From Carnobacterium divergens DSM 20623 (lineage in GTDB: Bacteria > Bacillota > Bacilli > Lactobacillales > Carnobacteriaceae), in the NCBI RefSeq assembly GCF_000744255.1, contig NZ_JQLO01000001.1:2108001-2172000 (forward strand): a stretch of DNA of 64,000 bases, given 5' to 3'. The notes under the pieces are model-generated. The model did not search any database, was not told the DNA's origin, and saw nothing but the letters and a program-made list of their open reading frames with translations. Shown piece by piece: positions 38,901 to 47,292 of the stretch (the first letter of the stretch is position 1; every line of letters begins with the position of its first letter). Made by a program: the position numbers and the translations under genes.

Positions 38901-41900
38901 CAATTGCCGTCTTTATCAATTGTCATTACTGTTGGATCTTCACTTACAAAGTTTAAGCTCTTATCGGTTGTGCTTCCTGGTTGGAATGTTACCGCTAATT
39001 TACCTGTATCTCCAACAACTTGATTTAATTCTTTTGGTTCTACTGTAATTCCAATTGCAGGAATATCTTTTGATTTTAATGTTGCGTTTCTGTCGGTTAC
39101 TTTATTGCTTCCATCAATCGCATAAAATCCACTGACGCCATCTGATCCAAATGTATTTGAATAGAACATTTCTTGCCCTTCAGGAACACTTAATACAATA
39201 TAGTAATCACTTTTTGATAATTCGACAAATGAGTACTGTCCATCCATATCTGTAATGACTTCACTGGCTAATTTTCCATCAAAAGTATATAGTTTCAGCG
39301 TAATTTCGGATAACCCTAAACCTGTACTGTGATTGGTAATCACTCCAGAAATACTTGATTCTTGTTTAGATTTAACCGTTACTTTAACAGTTGCTTTTTT
39401 TCCATTTGATGTTGTTACTTCAATAGTCGTTGTGCCTACTCCTGTTGCAATCCAATTGCCGTCTTTGTCAATTGTCATGATTTCAGGTTTTCCACTGACA
39501 AAGTTTAAACTCTTATCGGTTGTACTTCCTGGCTGGAACGTAATGGCTAGTTTCCCTGTATCTCCAACGAATTGATTTAATTCTTTGGGTTCTACTGTAA
39601 TTCCAATTGCAGGAATATCTTTTGATTTTAATGTTGCGTTTCTGTCGGTTACTTTATTGCTTCCATCAATCGCATAAAATCCACTGACGCCATCTGATCC
39701 AAATGTATTTGAATAGAACATTTCTTGCCCTTCAGGAACACTTAATACAATATAGTAATCACTTTTTGATAATTCGACAAATGAGTACTGTCCATCCATA
39801 TCTGTAATGACTTCACTGGCTAATTTTCCATCAAAAGTATATAGTTTCAGCGTAATTTCGGATAGCCCTAAACCTGTACTGTGATTGGTAATCACTCCAG
39901 AAATACTTGATTCTTGTTTAGATTTAACCGTCACTTTAACCGTTTCTGTTTTTCCATTTGACGTTGTTACTGTAATAGTTGTTGTGCCTACTCCTGTTGC
40001 AATCCAGTTGCCATCTTTATCAATTGTTATTACATTAGGATTTTTACTAGTGAAATTCACGTTTTTATCTGTTGTATTACTTGGTTGGAAGGTTACCGTT
40101 AATTTACCTGTATCTCCAATGAGTTGATTTAATTCTTTTGGTTCTACTGTAATGCTTTCTGCTTCAATAGCAATTTTCTTAAGTGTCGCGTTTCGATCTG
40201 TCAACTGATTTGTTCCATCTAAAGCTAGATATCCTGATGTACCATCAGAACCAAAAATATTAGAATGGCTTAGTTGATAATCAACTGGGAATACTAATTT
40301 TACGTAATAGTCTCCTGGCGTTAGTCCAATAAAGTTATACGAGCCATCTGTAGCTGTCACAGCCGATCCTTTTTGACTATTATCTTGTGAATATAAATTT
40401 AATTGAACACCTGGGAATCCTAAGCCTGTTTCTTGATTAGTAATGACACCTTTAATTGAAGAATTATTTTTTGGTGTAATTACTTTTAGTGACGCATCAA
40501 AACCTGTTTGTTTTGCTACTCCATCAACTGCAATATAACCTGTCAATAAATCATAGTAAAATACATTTGAGCTTGCAAATTCGTAATTTACCGGTGCTAT
40601 TATTTTCAAATAATAGTTTGACTTTTCTAAATTCGAAAAACTATAAGTTCCATTTGTATTCGTTATTGCTTTTGTTACTTGGCCTGTGTCGGCATTAACC
40701 AATTGAATTTCCACACCACTAAAGCCAATTCCATTATTTGTTTGATCGTAAATTGTTCCAGATAGTGAAGACTCTTTTGGGTTAGCTAATCTAATAACTG
40801 CATCCACATCACCAATTGAATTCATTCCATCAACATGTAAATAACCTGTTGAATTACCCCAAAAATAATTTTTATTAGACGAAACAAACTCATATTCTTT
40901 TGGAAATTTAAGCTGTAAGTAATAGTGCTTCGCTTCTAAGTTATCAAAACGATACGCCCCTGTTCCATCCGTTGTCTTTTGTCCTACAAGTTTTCCATCC
41001 CATGAGTAAATCAATAATTCTACTCCATTAACTGCTTTCCCATTAGGATCTACTATCTTACCACCAATATATGAATCAGTTAAACTTCTAACTGTTACTT
41101 CAACAATATCCTGAGCTCCACTTGCTGAAATGACAGTTATCGTAGTTTTCCCTGATTTTTTAGCTGTCCATTTTCCATTTGCATCTACCGAGATAATGTC
41201 CACGTTGCTAACCTTATATGTTAGGTCTTTATTCGTTGTATTTGTTGGAAAAAATTCCACTGTTAATTGACCTGTTTCATTCACTACAGTATCAATGACT
41301 TTTGGACTTACTTTTATTGATTCCGGCAAAACAGTTTTTGGCTCTAATTGAAGATTAACCCCTGTAATATTACTTTTGTTGGATTCCTCTAATTTAAAAT
41401 ACCCTGATGTGCCTGCCGTATCAAAAATACCATACCCAAACTTAACTTGGTAATCTTTAGGTATCATAACTTTAATATAATAATTAACGTTATTAGTTAA
41501 TCCCGTAAATGAATAACTTCCATCTATTGATGATGTTGTTTGTTGGATCAACTTACCTGATCCGGGTTCTCTTAATTCAACAGAAATTCCTGAAAATCCT
41601 GATCCAGTTTCATTTTGGATTTGACCAGAAATGGTTGGATTGTATTTTTCTTTAACCGTAACAGTTACATACGCAAATTTACTTTTATCCTCGTTACTAG
41701 TAACTTTTATTGTAGTCGTTCCCGCTTTTTTAGCAACCCAATTTCCATTTGAATCAACGGTCATAACAGTTGTATCTCCGCTGCTATACGTTACAGATTT
41801 ATCCGTGGCATCGATTGGGAGAACTGTGGTAACTAATATCCCACTCTCTCCTACAAATTTTTCTAGTACTGTTGGATTAACACTGATAGATCCAACCGGT

Positions 41901-42679
41901 ACCGCCTTGTACAATCCTAAATTTACATTTTCTAGCATTTGTTCTTCACTTAAACTAATCGGTTCACTTTTTCCTGATCCAATGAAATAAGATTTTGAAG
42001 TTACTTCATAATCAGAAGGAAATTTAATTTCCACACTGTATGGTGTATTGGGCTCTAGTTTAGAAAAATGATACTCACCTTGTCCATCTGTTGTAGTGGT
42101 TTGAACAGGTGTTGACGATCCTACTTTAAAAATAGAGGTTTCTAGCCCTGCTATTCCTACTTCATCAGAATCTTTTTGTCCATTTTTATTTTTATCCGAA
42201 TACGCAATCCCCTTCATTGAGGCTGTAGTTGGATACAATGTCATATAAGCCCCTGATTCAGTCTGTCCTTCCGCTAAGTTAAAATAACGGGTCGATCCAC
42301 CACCAAAACCAAGTGGACCCTGACCAAACCATCTATAACCTTGCGGTATTTCCCCTATCTTTAAGTAATACTTTCCCGCAGGTAGATTACTAAACGTATA
42401 TCTTCCACTACTATCAGTTGTAGTAGTGCCCAGTTTTTTGTTTGCTGTTGCATCGAACAATGTTAATTCGATTCCCCCAACACCGGGTTCTGACGGATCC
42501 TGTTGTTCATTATTATTTAAGTCTTCAAAAAAGACGGCTGAAATCGTTCCTGTTCCAGCTTTTGCTTGCTCATTTTTCGTTATCCCTGCTGCAGAAACTG
42601 TAGTTGCCAAACTTGGCAATACTGTATTTAACAGTAGCATAACTAATAGAAAAATTTGCATTAATTTATTCTTTTTCAT
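35966..42679 (-). CDS. Giant secreted repeat protein with SdrB-like and Big2-like domains
   Basis: A 2237-residue exported protein, probably an adhesin. A signal peptide (about 1-31) is followed by ten SdrD B-like/carboxypeptidase-regulatory-like domains (pattern GxYxFxxL) interleaved with twelve Big2 immunoglobulin-like domains (pattern VEPKELNQxVGDTGKL...MTIDxxGNWxA). The last four Big2 domains run in tandem. The final 160 residues form a different beta-rich domain (GVHVLYEDY, SEPYRGLG, LKWTVPS) that also occurs twice in the protein at 60863. There is no LPXTG motif, hydrophobic tail or charged end: the protein stops at ITQTPN. A separate LPFTG peptide is encoded 47 bp upstream. ATG 42679 has GGGGGAGAA before it. 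Confidence 0.92.
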   Translation of the reverse strand: MKKNKLMQIFLLVMLLLNTVLPSLATTVSAAGITKNEQAKAGTGTISAVFFEDLNNNEQQDPSEPGVGGIELTLFDATANKKLGTTTTDSSGRYTFSNLPAGKYYLKIGEIPQGYRWFGQGPLGFGGGSTRYFNLAEGQTESGAYMTLYPTTASMKGIAYSDKNKNGQKDSDEVGIAGLETSIFKVGSSTPVQTTTTDGQGEYHFSKLEPNTPYSVEIKFPSDYEVTSKSYFIGSGKSEPISLSEEQMLENVNLGLYKAVPVGSISVNPTVLEKFVGESGILVTTVLPIDATDKSVTYSSGDTTVMTVDSNGNWVAKKAGTTTIKVTSNEDKSKFAYVTVTVKEKYNPTISGQIQNETGSGFSGISVELREPGSGKLIQQTTSSIDGSYSFTGLTNNVNYYIKVMIPKDYQVKFGYGIFDTAGTSGYFKLEESNKSNITGVNLQLEPKTVLPESIKVSPKVIDTVVNETGQLTVEFFPTNTTNKDLTYKVSNVDIISVDANGKWTAKKSGKTTITVISASGAQDIVEVTVRSLTDSYIGGKIVDPNGKAVNGVELLIYSWDGKLVGQKTTDGTGAYRFDNLEAKHYYLQLKFPKEYEFVSSNKNYFWGNSTGYLHVDGMNSIGDVDAVIRLANPKESSLSGTIYDQTNNGIGFSGVEIQLVNADTGQVTKAITNTNGTYSFSNLEKSNYYLKIIAPVNYEFASSNVFYYDLLTGYIAVDGVAKQTGFDASLKVITPKNNSSIKGVITNQETGLGFPGVQLNLYSQDNSQKGSAVTATDGSYNFIGLTPGDYYVKLVFPVDYQLSHSNIFGSDGTSGYLALDGTNQLTDRNATLKKIAIEAESITVEPKELNQLIGDTGKLTVTFQPSNTTDKNVNFTSKNPNVITIDKDGNWIATGVGTTTITVTTSNGKTETVKVTVKSKQESSISGVITNHSTGLGLSEITLKLYTFDGKLASEVITDMDGQYSFVELSKSDYYIVLSVPEGQEMFYSNTFGSDGVSGFYAIDGSNKVTDRNATLKSKDIPAIGITVEPKELNQFVGDTGKLAITFQPGSTTDKSLNFVSGKPEIMTIDKDGNWIATGVGTTTIEVTTSNGKKATVKVTVKSKQESSISGVITNHSTGLGLSEITLKLYTFDGKLASEVITDMDGQYSFVELSKSDYYIVLSVPEGQEMFYSNTFGSDGVSGFYAIDGSNKVTDRNATLKSKDIPAIGITVEPKELNQVVGDTGKLAVTFQPGSTTDKSLNFVSEDPTVMTIDKDGNWIATGLGTTTITVTTSNGKTATVKVTVTAKEIPAESIIVEPKELNQIVGDTGKLAITFQPENTTDKSLNFVSEDPTVMTIDKDGNWIATGVGTTTIIVTTSNGKTTTVAVTVKAKQESSISGIVTRQSTGAGIGGVTLTLYTFDSKPYGEVTTNAKGEYIFTNLPASEYYIVLSIPDGQEIAQSDTFGSDGVSGFYTIDGSNKLVEKNATLKTKDVLAESITAEPKELNQVVGDTGKLTITFQPSNTADKSLNFVSEDPTVMTIDKDGNWIATGVGTTTITVTTSNGKTTTVAVTVRAKQESSISGVITRQSTGAGVAGVILTLYTSDQKAFGEVTTNAKGEYIFANLPASEYYIVLSVPDGQEIAQSDTFGSDGVSGFYTVDGSNKLVEKNATLKTKDVLAESITAEPKELNQVVGDTGKLTITFQPSNTADKSLNFVSEDPKVMTIDKAGNWIATGVGTTTIIVTTSNGKKTTVKVTVKAKEIPAESITAEPKELNQIVGDTGKLAITFQPSNTTDKSLNFVSQHPEIMTIDSEGNWVARAEGTTVITVTTSNGKLTHVFVTVKAKNVPAESITVEPKELNQFVGDTGKLAITFQPSNTTDKSLSFVSRNPEIMTVDSNGNWTAVNEGTTVITVTTSNGKTAFVFVTVKAKDVPAESITAEPKELNQIVGDTGKLAITFQPSNTTDKSLSFVSRNPEIMTVDNNGNWTAVKEGTTVITVTTSNGKTALVFVTVKANGIPVESITVEPKELNQLVGDTGKLAITFQPSNATDKSLNFVSNDPSIMTIDSNGNWTAMKEGSTVITVTTSNGKLVTVQVTVKEVVKNGVHVLYEDYPMSNGAFIPKGNGYENTGFDHDFGASEPYRGLGPDHYRITKIGYVKIKEDGRYGFKVEVNTSSNDAAYVGINDKQIINFDPKIGGEFENQHQYFKKGDVIKIEIRHFHRDPTALSPFKLKWTVPSNQYSYKSIDVSEITQTPN
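37680..38560 (-). repeat. Near-identical 552-bp repeat pair in the surface-protein gene (copies near 37680 and 38232)
   Basis: The coding DNA from about 37680 to 38010 recurs 552 bp further on with few changes; each unit encodes one Big2 plus one SdrB-like domain (184 residues). High nucleotide identity points to recent tandem duplication. Confidence 0.8.
39037..39930 (-). repeat. Second 552-bp tandem duplication in the surface-protein gene
   Basis: About 340 bp starting at 39037 reappear from 39589 with a single substitution that I can find (TAACCC versus TAGCCC). Again the period is 552 bp, one SdrB-like plus one Big2 domain. Such tracts can recombine and change protein length. Confidence 0.88.
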
Positions 42680-42726
42680 TAACAGTTCTCCCCCATTCAA
42701 ATCCTCAATCTAAAAAACAAGATACT

Positions 42727-42894
42727 TTATTTTTTTACAAGTTTACTTTTAACAACTAAAACAGCTCCAACGCCAATGGCTAATACAGCAGCTCCTATCA
42801 CAACCCTCATTGGATAGCCCCCCATAATTAGTCCTACCGTCGTCATTCCACCACCTGTAAAAGGCAACAAAACACTTGAACTTGGTGAACTCAT
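42727..42894 (-). CDS. 55-residue freestanding LPFTG sorting-signal protein
   Basis: A small membrane protein that consists almost only of a cell-wall sorting signal. MSSPSSSVL is followed by LPFTGGG (LPFTG at residues 10-14), a hydrophobic stretch (about 17-48) and the positive tail KSKLVKK. There is no Sec signal peptide; the reading frame upstream of the ATG is open through the short gap but in a different frame from the lipoprotein. GGGGAG lies eight bases before the ATG. An uncharged N-terminus and a positive C-terminus favour N-out insertion, which would expose LPFTG to the sortase encoded two genes upstream. It lies 47 bp before the giant protein, which has no anchor. A bacteriocin is less likely: no typical leader. 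Confidence 0.75.
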   Translation of the reverse strand: MSSPSSSVLLPFTGGGMTTVGLIMGGYPMRVVIGAAVLAIGVGAVLVVKSKLVKK

Positions 42895-42922
42895 CTTTAT
42901 CACTCCCCTATTCTTATTTTTC

Positions 42923-42951
42923 AGGTTTTTAAAGGGTGAACCTAAAAACCT
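42923..42951 (-). other. Intercistronic hairpin between lipoprotein and LPFTG genes
   Basis: AGGTTTTTA and TAAAAACCT are perfect inverted repeats around an 11-base loop. There is no T tail, so it more likely affects mRNA stability or processing inside the operon than ends transcription. Confidence 0.5.
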
Positions 42952-42959
42952 AAAAAAGT

Positions 42960-43739
42960 TTAGTTTGCTTTTTGTTTTTGAATTGGGCGAACGTTATCTT
43001 TTAATACTTTTTTCAACTCTTTTAACTGATTTTTTTCTAACGTAATGGCATTCTTCATAACGAACCACTGAACGCCTTCCGTTGTTGGTGGCGCTGTGAA
43101 TGAACCTTGGTATGCAACATAGTCTCTATTTTGTGGAATCAATGCTAGTGTGCTTATTGGCTCTTTTGTTTTTACTTTTTTATTATTTTTTAATTTATTA
43201 ATTTCCTTGCTAACTTGGTCTAAAGCATAATTTTTTTCGCCTTCTTCAAGCATCACTGCCATAATTAAATTCTTTTTTTCTTTGCTTTCAAATTTTAGTT
43301 GCAACTCGCCATCGTATTGCTTTCCTTGTATTTTATGCTCGCTAGGAACATGTAGATTGATTGCCGTTAACAAATAATCTTCTTCGTTGAATGTAAGAAT
43401 GTTTTCTTTTCCTTCAACAGGCATTGGCGTGAGTGTTAATTGCTGGTCTTGACGTAATAATTCAAAGTATCCTGGTTGAAATTTAATCGCTTCTGGTGCG
43501 AGTGTCTCTACTTTTGCCTCTTTTGAGATATCAATTGGTGATTGTTTCTTTTTTGATTTTAGTTCGTATTTTTTATTTAACTTTTCCCAATTATCCGGTC
43601 CTTTTTCACCTTTGTAAGACCAATCTAAAACACTTTCTTCTACGTTTTCTTTTGATTTAGCGGCTTCATTGGTTTTCCCACAACCTACTAAAACTAACAA
43701 TGTTACGACAATCGATGTAAATAAAACTTTCTTCTTCAT
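42960..43739 (-). CDS. Carbonic-anhydrase-like lipoprotein lacking zinc ligands
   Basis: A 259-residue lipoprotein: signal peptide with lipobox ending at Cys20, then an alpha-carbonic-anhydrase fold. Family landmarks are WSYKGEKGPDNW (40-51), QSPIDI (66-71), HVPSEHKIQGKQY and EGVQWFVMKNAITL. Of the three zinc histidines only His130 remains: the first position is Asn128 (HFH in active enzymes) and the third is Gln147 (ELQL in place of E-x-H-L). It should therefore be inactive as carbonic anhydrase and may bind a ligand or stabilise surface proteins. It lies inside the surface-protein operon, 16 bp behind the glycosyltransferase. Confidence 0.85.
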   Translation of the reverse strand: MKKKVLFTSIVVTLLVLVGCGKTNEAAKSKENVEESVLDWSYKGEKGPDNWEKLNKKYELKSKKKQSPIDISKEAKVETLAPEAIKFQPGYFELLRQDQQLTLTPMPVEGKENILTFNEEDYLLTAINLHVPSEHKIQGKQYDGELQLKFESKEKKNLIMAVMLEEGEKNYALDQVSKEINKLKNNKKVKTKEPISTLALIPQNRDYVAYQGSFTAPPTTEGVQWFVMKNAITLEKNQLKELKKVLKDNVRPIQKQKAN

Positions 43740-43755
43740 ACTAAAATTCCCCCTA

Positions 43756-45027
43756 TTATTCTCTTTCTGTTTTCAACCAGCTGTTTTCACCTAATAGATA
43801 TCGTTTAAACGCAATCCAAACGCTAGGTATTGTAATAATGTTGTATACAGTCATTGCAAATCCTGCAAAAAAACATTCTATAAAGGTATTGCCTTTTTGT
43901 GCTCGAATATGATTTGTATTAAAGTAATGACGTATTGTAAATACAAATCCTGGTAGTGATGTGATTAAAATCAAAAGACCTAGATAAAGAAACAAACTGA
44001 TCCAACTAGATGTTCCCTCAATACATAATTTAATTACTTGAATAAAGGATATAGTAATCCATACCCATGACATGAAAAATATAATACTTCCAATTAAATT
44101 GATAAATGGTTGAGCCAAAAAATAATATATATCTAACTTCGCCTCTTTTTTCAATCGTTTCGATTTTTTTACTTTTTTAAGATATTTCAAACATTGAATA
44201 TTTCCTTGCACCCAACGACTCCGTTGATAGATCAGCTTTTTAACTGAAGAAAGACCTTGTTGATAGACCGTTCCATTCGATAAGTAACTAATTTTTCCAT
44301 TTCGCAACAATAGCCTTAGGGTCATATCATAATCTTCTAATAGGCTATCTCCCCATGGTTCTTTTCCTAAGGCCTTTAAAGCTGTTAACCTTGTAAACTG
44401 TCCATTTCCTCCTAACCCAACGCTTTGGATATAACTTCTAACATTTTGAATATCTGAAATCATCGTGAAAAATTCAACGTCTTGTAAAAAAGGAAGAATG
44501 TGTTGAGTATTGATAATACGCACTCGACATTGTGCAGCACAAACTGCTTTATTAGAAAATGCTCGATTTGCTTCTCTAATTACATTCGTCCCTAATCTTC
44601 CGTCGCCATCAATAATAGCAATCACTACTTCTTTTTCCATATTTAAGGATTTGGCTTTCTTTAATACTCTCTTATAGGCATCATTTAATGCCGCGCCCTT
44701 CCCTTTTTGTGCATTTGGTTTTGTTCTTTTTAAAAGACGGACACGTTTGTCTTTTATGCCTTCAATTATTTTAGCTGTTCGGTCGTCTGAGGCATCATCG
44801 ATAGGGATAATCATCATTCTTTTATATCGTAATTTTAACAAGTTATAAATAGTTCGTTTAATGACTTTTTCTTCATTTAAACATGGTATCAAGAAGACGT
44901 AGTAGAGTTGTTTAACTTTTTTCTTCTTTACAGGTTCTTTATGCACAGGCATGATTATCATTAAAATAATATAAAAGAAAAAAACACCTACTATAAATGA
45001 TGATATTAAATGAATGATTAATTGCAT
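43756..45027 (-). CDS. Membrane glycosyltransferase, family 2
   Basis: A 423-residue processive-type GT2 enzyme. One N-terminal helix (about 5-27) anchors the catalytic domain with PCLNEEKVI, IDDASDDRT, IDGDGRLG (metal-binding acidic pair), LGGNGQFTR, EDYDMTL and the acceptor motif QRSRW; several helices follow. The layout resembles polysaccharide synthases such as poly-GlcNAc or cellulose/hyaluronan-type enzymes. In this operon it may modify the surface protein or make an associated glycan; the sequence does not decide. Gaps to the sortase (13 bp) and the lipoprotein (16 bp) show cotranscription. Confidence 0.88.
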   Translation of the reverse strand: MQLIIHLISSFIVGVFFFYIILMIIMPVHKEPVKKKKVKQLYYVFLIPCLNEEKVIKRTIYNLLKLRYKRMMIIPIDDASDDRTAKIIEGIKDKRVRLLKRTKPNAQKGKGAALNDAYKRVLKKAKSLNMEKEVVIAIIDGDGRLGTNVIREANRAFSNKAVCAAQCRVRIINTQHILPFLQDVEFFTMISDIQNVRSYIQSVGLGGNGQFTRLTALKALGKEPWGDSLLEDYDMTLRLLLRNGKISYLSNGTVYQQGLSSVKKLIYQRSRWVQGNIQCLKYLKKVKKSKRLKKEAKLDIYYFLAQPFINLIGSIIFFMSWVWITISFIQVIKLCIEGTSSWISLFLYLGLLILITSLPGFVFTIRHYFNTNHIRAQKGNTFIECFFAGFAMTVYNIITIPSVWIAFKRYLLGENSWLKTERE

Positions 45028-45040
45028 ATTTTCCTCCTTG

Positions 45041-45622
45041 TTACTCGAGCGTTACTAACGCTCGCTGTGTATAACTTTTGATTTTAGAATCGAAAGATCC
45101 TGTGCAAGAAATTAAGGTAATCATTCGTTTATTACTATTAATTTCAATTTTTGCATTCGGTTTTTTGTTTATATCTATAATTTCTTTATTTACTACTTTA
45201 AATTCCCTATGTTCTTCATTTTCATACTCAATTATTACTGTTTCTCCAATTCTTATATCTTCCAAGTATTTAAAAGCTCCTAGTTTGTTATTCCAGTCCC
45301 GATGAGCGGCAATCAAAGAATTTCCTACATTTCCAGGAATTGGGCTTGTCTTTAACCATCCGGCCACCTTAAGGCCTTGCGGCACAACCATTCGCTTGTT
45401 AACATCAATTGATGTTTCAGTGATGGGCAACCCAATTCCTTCCTCAATAAAAATAAGCTTATTGGGAGTGGAGTCAATCACATCCTCGTCTTTCTCTCCC
45501 CTAACAACTTTTTTAGTTGTTACCTCTTCTTTAAAATTGGCTTTCAAGCTATTTCCAATTTTTAAATAATAGCCAAAAATAAGTATGCTAATTAACACTC
45601 CTAATAAAATAATTTTTTTCAT
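45041..45622 (-). CDS. srtF: Class F-like sortase
   Basis: A 193-residue transpeptidase with an N-terminal membrane helix (about 3-21) and an extracytoplasmic sortase domain. The catalytic His107 is in AAHRDW, Cys173 in TLISCTG and Arg187 in YTQRALV. The segments VAGWLKTSPIPGNVG and the spacing of His and Cys are most like class F sortases; class D is the alternative. It probably cleaves LPXTG-type signals; the only such signal in the same operon is the 55-residue LPFTG protein. The gene symbol reflects class only. Confidence 0.85.
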   Translation of the reverse strand: MKKIILLGVLISILIFGYYLKIGNSLKANFKEEVTTKKVVRGEKDEDVIDSTPNKLIFIEEGIGLPITETSIDVNKRMVVPQGLKVAGWLKTSPIPGNVGNSLIAAHRDWNNKLGAFKYLEDIRIGETVIIEYENEEHREFKVVNKEIIDINKKPNAKIEINSNKRMITLISCTGSFDSKIKSYTQRALVTLE

Positions 45623-45675
45623 ATATAGGAACCTACCCTCTATTTACTTCCTTATAATATAGGCAAATTAGCTTC

Positions 45676-47205
45676 CTATGAGTTTCTTAAAGAAAGAAAA
45701 CGTGATTTCTTTTTGTTTTTTTTCGCTTTACCTTTAAGCTTAGATGATTTTAGCAAACTTCCTTTAGATGTTACTAACTTGTAAAGGTAAAAACAGCTAA
45801 ATCCTGTTAAAGTAGTACTAACAAATAGTAAAGGTACATGGTATCTACCTTGTACTTCAATCAACAAAGACCCTAAAGTATAACCAAATTCTAAGACAAT
45901 AAATAAATAGATTTTTTTTGTTTTACGAAGTAATAATGCAAGGGCGCATGCTAGAAAACTCATTATTAACAGAAAACTGTCTACAAAGTAGCTAAATCCC
46001 GTAAATTGACTTCTAGAATTAAGCGGAAAATTTTCAGGATCATTATAAATCGTCCAATTATAGCCATAACTATCGTCAGAAAATATCTTGAATTTAGTGA
46101 CCAAATAAGAAATTAAACGACCTTCCTTGTAGATATTCACCCATCTATCGATACCTGCTTTCATCATGACTGAACTCACCTCATTAACAGGGAGATCATT
46201 ATATAATTCCCAGAAATAGTCCTTATCTTCTTCAGTCCACGTTCCACTAGAACTTTCATTGGCACCAACATACACACCATAACCAGCAGATGTAGAGGCC
46301 GTTGGAAAAGGGTAAACAACTTTATTAATAATCGGTGTAGCAATTGAAAAAGCTAGAAAAATTAGCATACCTGGAATAATTTTTTTTAGTGAAAGAATAA
46401 TTTTTTTGCTACATATCATCATACTAGCAACAAAAACAAGCGAAATTAAAAAACCACTAGGTCGAATCAAATTAGCCCCAACCATTGAAAATCCAACACC
46501 TATTGATAAAATCCAATTAGGTTCAGGACTTTTATAAAGTAAAACCCAAAAATAAATTGCTATTGCAATCAAACACATAAATAAAGGTTCCGTTACAATC
46601 AAGGTACTGTACATAAAGTAAGCTGGAGAAAATAAGAAAAACATGGTTGCTATTGATGCAACATATCTATTAGATAAAATAAAATTCGCTTTAAAAAAAT
46701 AAATTGACCCTACTAAAGTAGCTAAAATATTAAAAAATTGGCCTGAAAAGACCGACTTCCCAAAAATCTGATACACCCAAGACAGAACTGTTGAAAAAGA
46801 CAAAATATGAGTAAAAAAAGGAGAGTAGTTTAGTAAATCCTTGTCATAAAGAATAGACCATGAATTTTCATCTGCTCGATAACTTGCAATTAAATGATAC
46901 AAATAAAAATCAGATGTTGGATGTGTCGGAAAAGCGATTATCCAAACAACTCTCGGAACAATTACTAAAATCACTAAGGCTAGATAAAAATAACTTTTCT
47001 TTAATTTATATAGTTTTGCTAACCCAATGCCCAAAGCAAGTAACAAAATAATATACAAACTGTATAGTAAGCTACTCGACCACGAAAGCAGATCCTCCCC
47101 CGCTACAATTCTTTTTAAATTATCATAAAATTTAATAAGAAAAAGAAAAAAAACTAATAAAACCGGCAATCTCAAAAATAGTTTTTGCATTATTAACCCA
47201 TCCAT
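45676..47205 (-). CDS. Polytopic membrane protein, glycosyltransferase-39/ArnT-like
   Basis: A 509-residue integral membrane protein with about twelve hydrophobic helices. The first extracellular loop carries HPTSDFYLYHL, the acidic site typical of lipid-phosphosugar-dependent transferases of the GT-C fold, and the segment STLIVTEPLFM is usual in that fold. Such enzymes transfer a sugar from a polyprenyl carrier to proteins or glycans outside the cell. The C-terminal tail is strongly basic. It is the first gene of the surface operon. The start at ATG 47205 has a weak site; ATG 47190 is an alternative. Confidence 0.8.
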   Translation of the reverse strand: MDGLIMQKLFLRLPVLLVFFLFLIKFYDNLKRIVAGEDLLSWSSSLLYSLYIILLLALGIGLAKLYKLKKSYFYLALVILVIVPRVVWIIAFPTHPTSDFYLYHLIASYRADENSWSILYDKDLLNYSPFFTHILSFSTVLSWVYQIFGKSVFSGQFFNILATLVGSIYFFKANFILSNRYVASIATMFFLFSPAYFMYSTLIVTEPLFMCLIAIAIYFWVLLYKSPEPNWILSIGVGFSMVGANLIRPSGFLISLVFVASMMICSKKIILSLKKIIPGMLIFLAFSIATPIINKVVYPFPTASTSAGYGVYVGANESSSGTWTEEDKDYFWELYNDLPVNEVSSVMMKAGIDRWVNIYKEGRLISYLVTKFKIFSDDSYGYNWTIYNDPENFPLNSRSQFTGFSYFVDSFLLIMSFLACALALLLRKTKKIYLFIVLEFGYTLGSLLIEVQGRYHVPLLFVSTTLTGFSCFYLYKLVTSKGSLLKSSKLKGKAKKNKKKSRFLSLRNS

Positions 47206-47292
47206 TCTTTAAAGGTTTAAAAAATATAATTTAATCATTCTTTTTCATGTTATTATAAAAAAGAATAATAATATAAAAAAGAAGGTGTTAAT
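47206..47292. promoter_or_regulatory. Divergent promoter region of surface operon and right-flank regulator
   Basis: An 87-bp, very AT-rich spacer. ATAAAAAAGAA occurs twice (about 47250 and 47273) and several TATAAT-like hexamers face both ways. Being the only spacer between the operon and the Crp-fold regulator, it is where that regulator would be expected to bind. Confidence 0.5.

Noticed and set aside
36480-40127. A series of plus-strand open frames of 77-139 codons opposite the giant surface-protein gene.
   Set aside because: They repeat with the Big2/SdrB units, lack ribosome binding sites and simply mirror the codon pattern of the real gene on the minus strand.
36480-40130. Regularly spaced repeats that could suggest a CRISPR array.
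   Set aside because: The period is about 250-550 bp, the repeats are in frame and encode protein domains; there are no short spacers or cas genes.
42727-42894. The 55-residue protein as a class II or circular bacteriocin.
   Set aside because: It lacks a charged double-glycine leader and any immunity or export neighbours; LPFTG plus hydrophobic span plus basic tail fits a sorting signal better.
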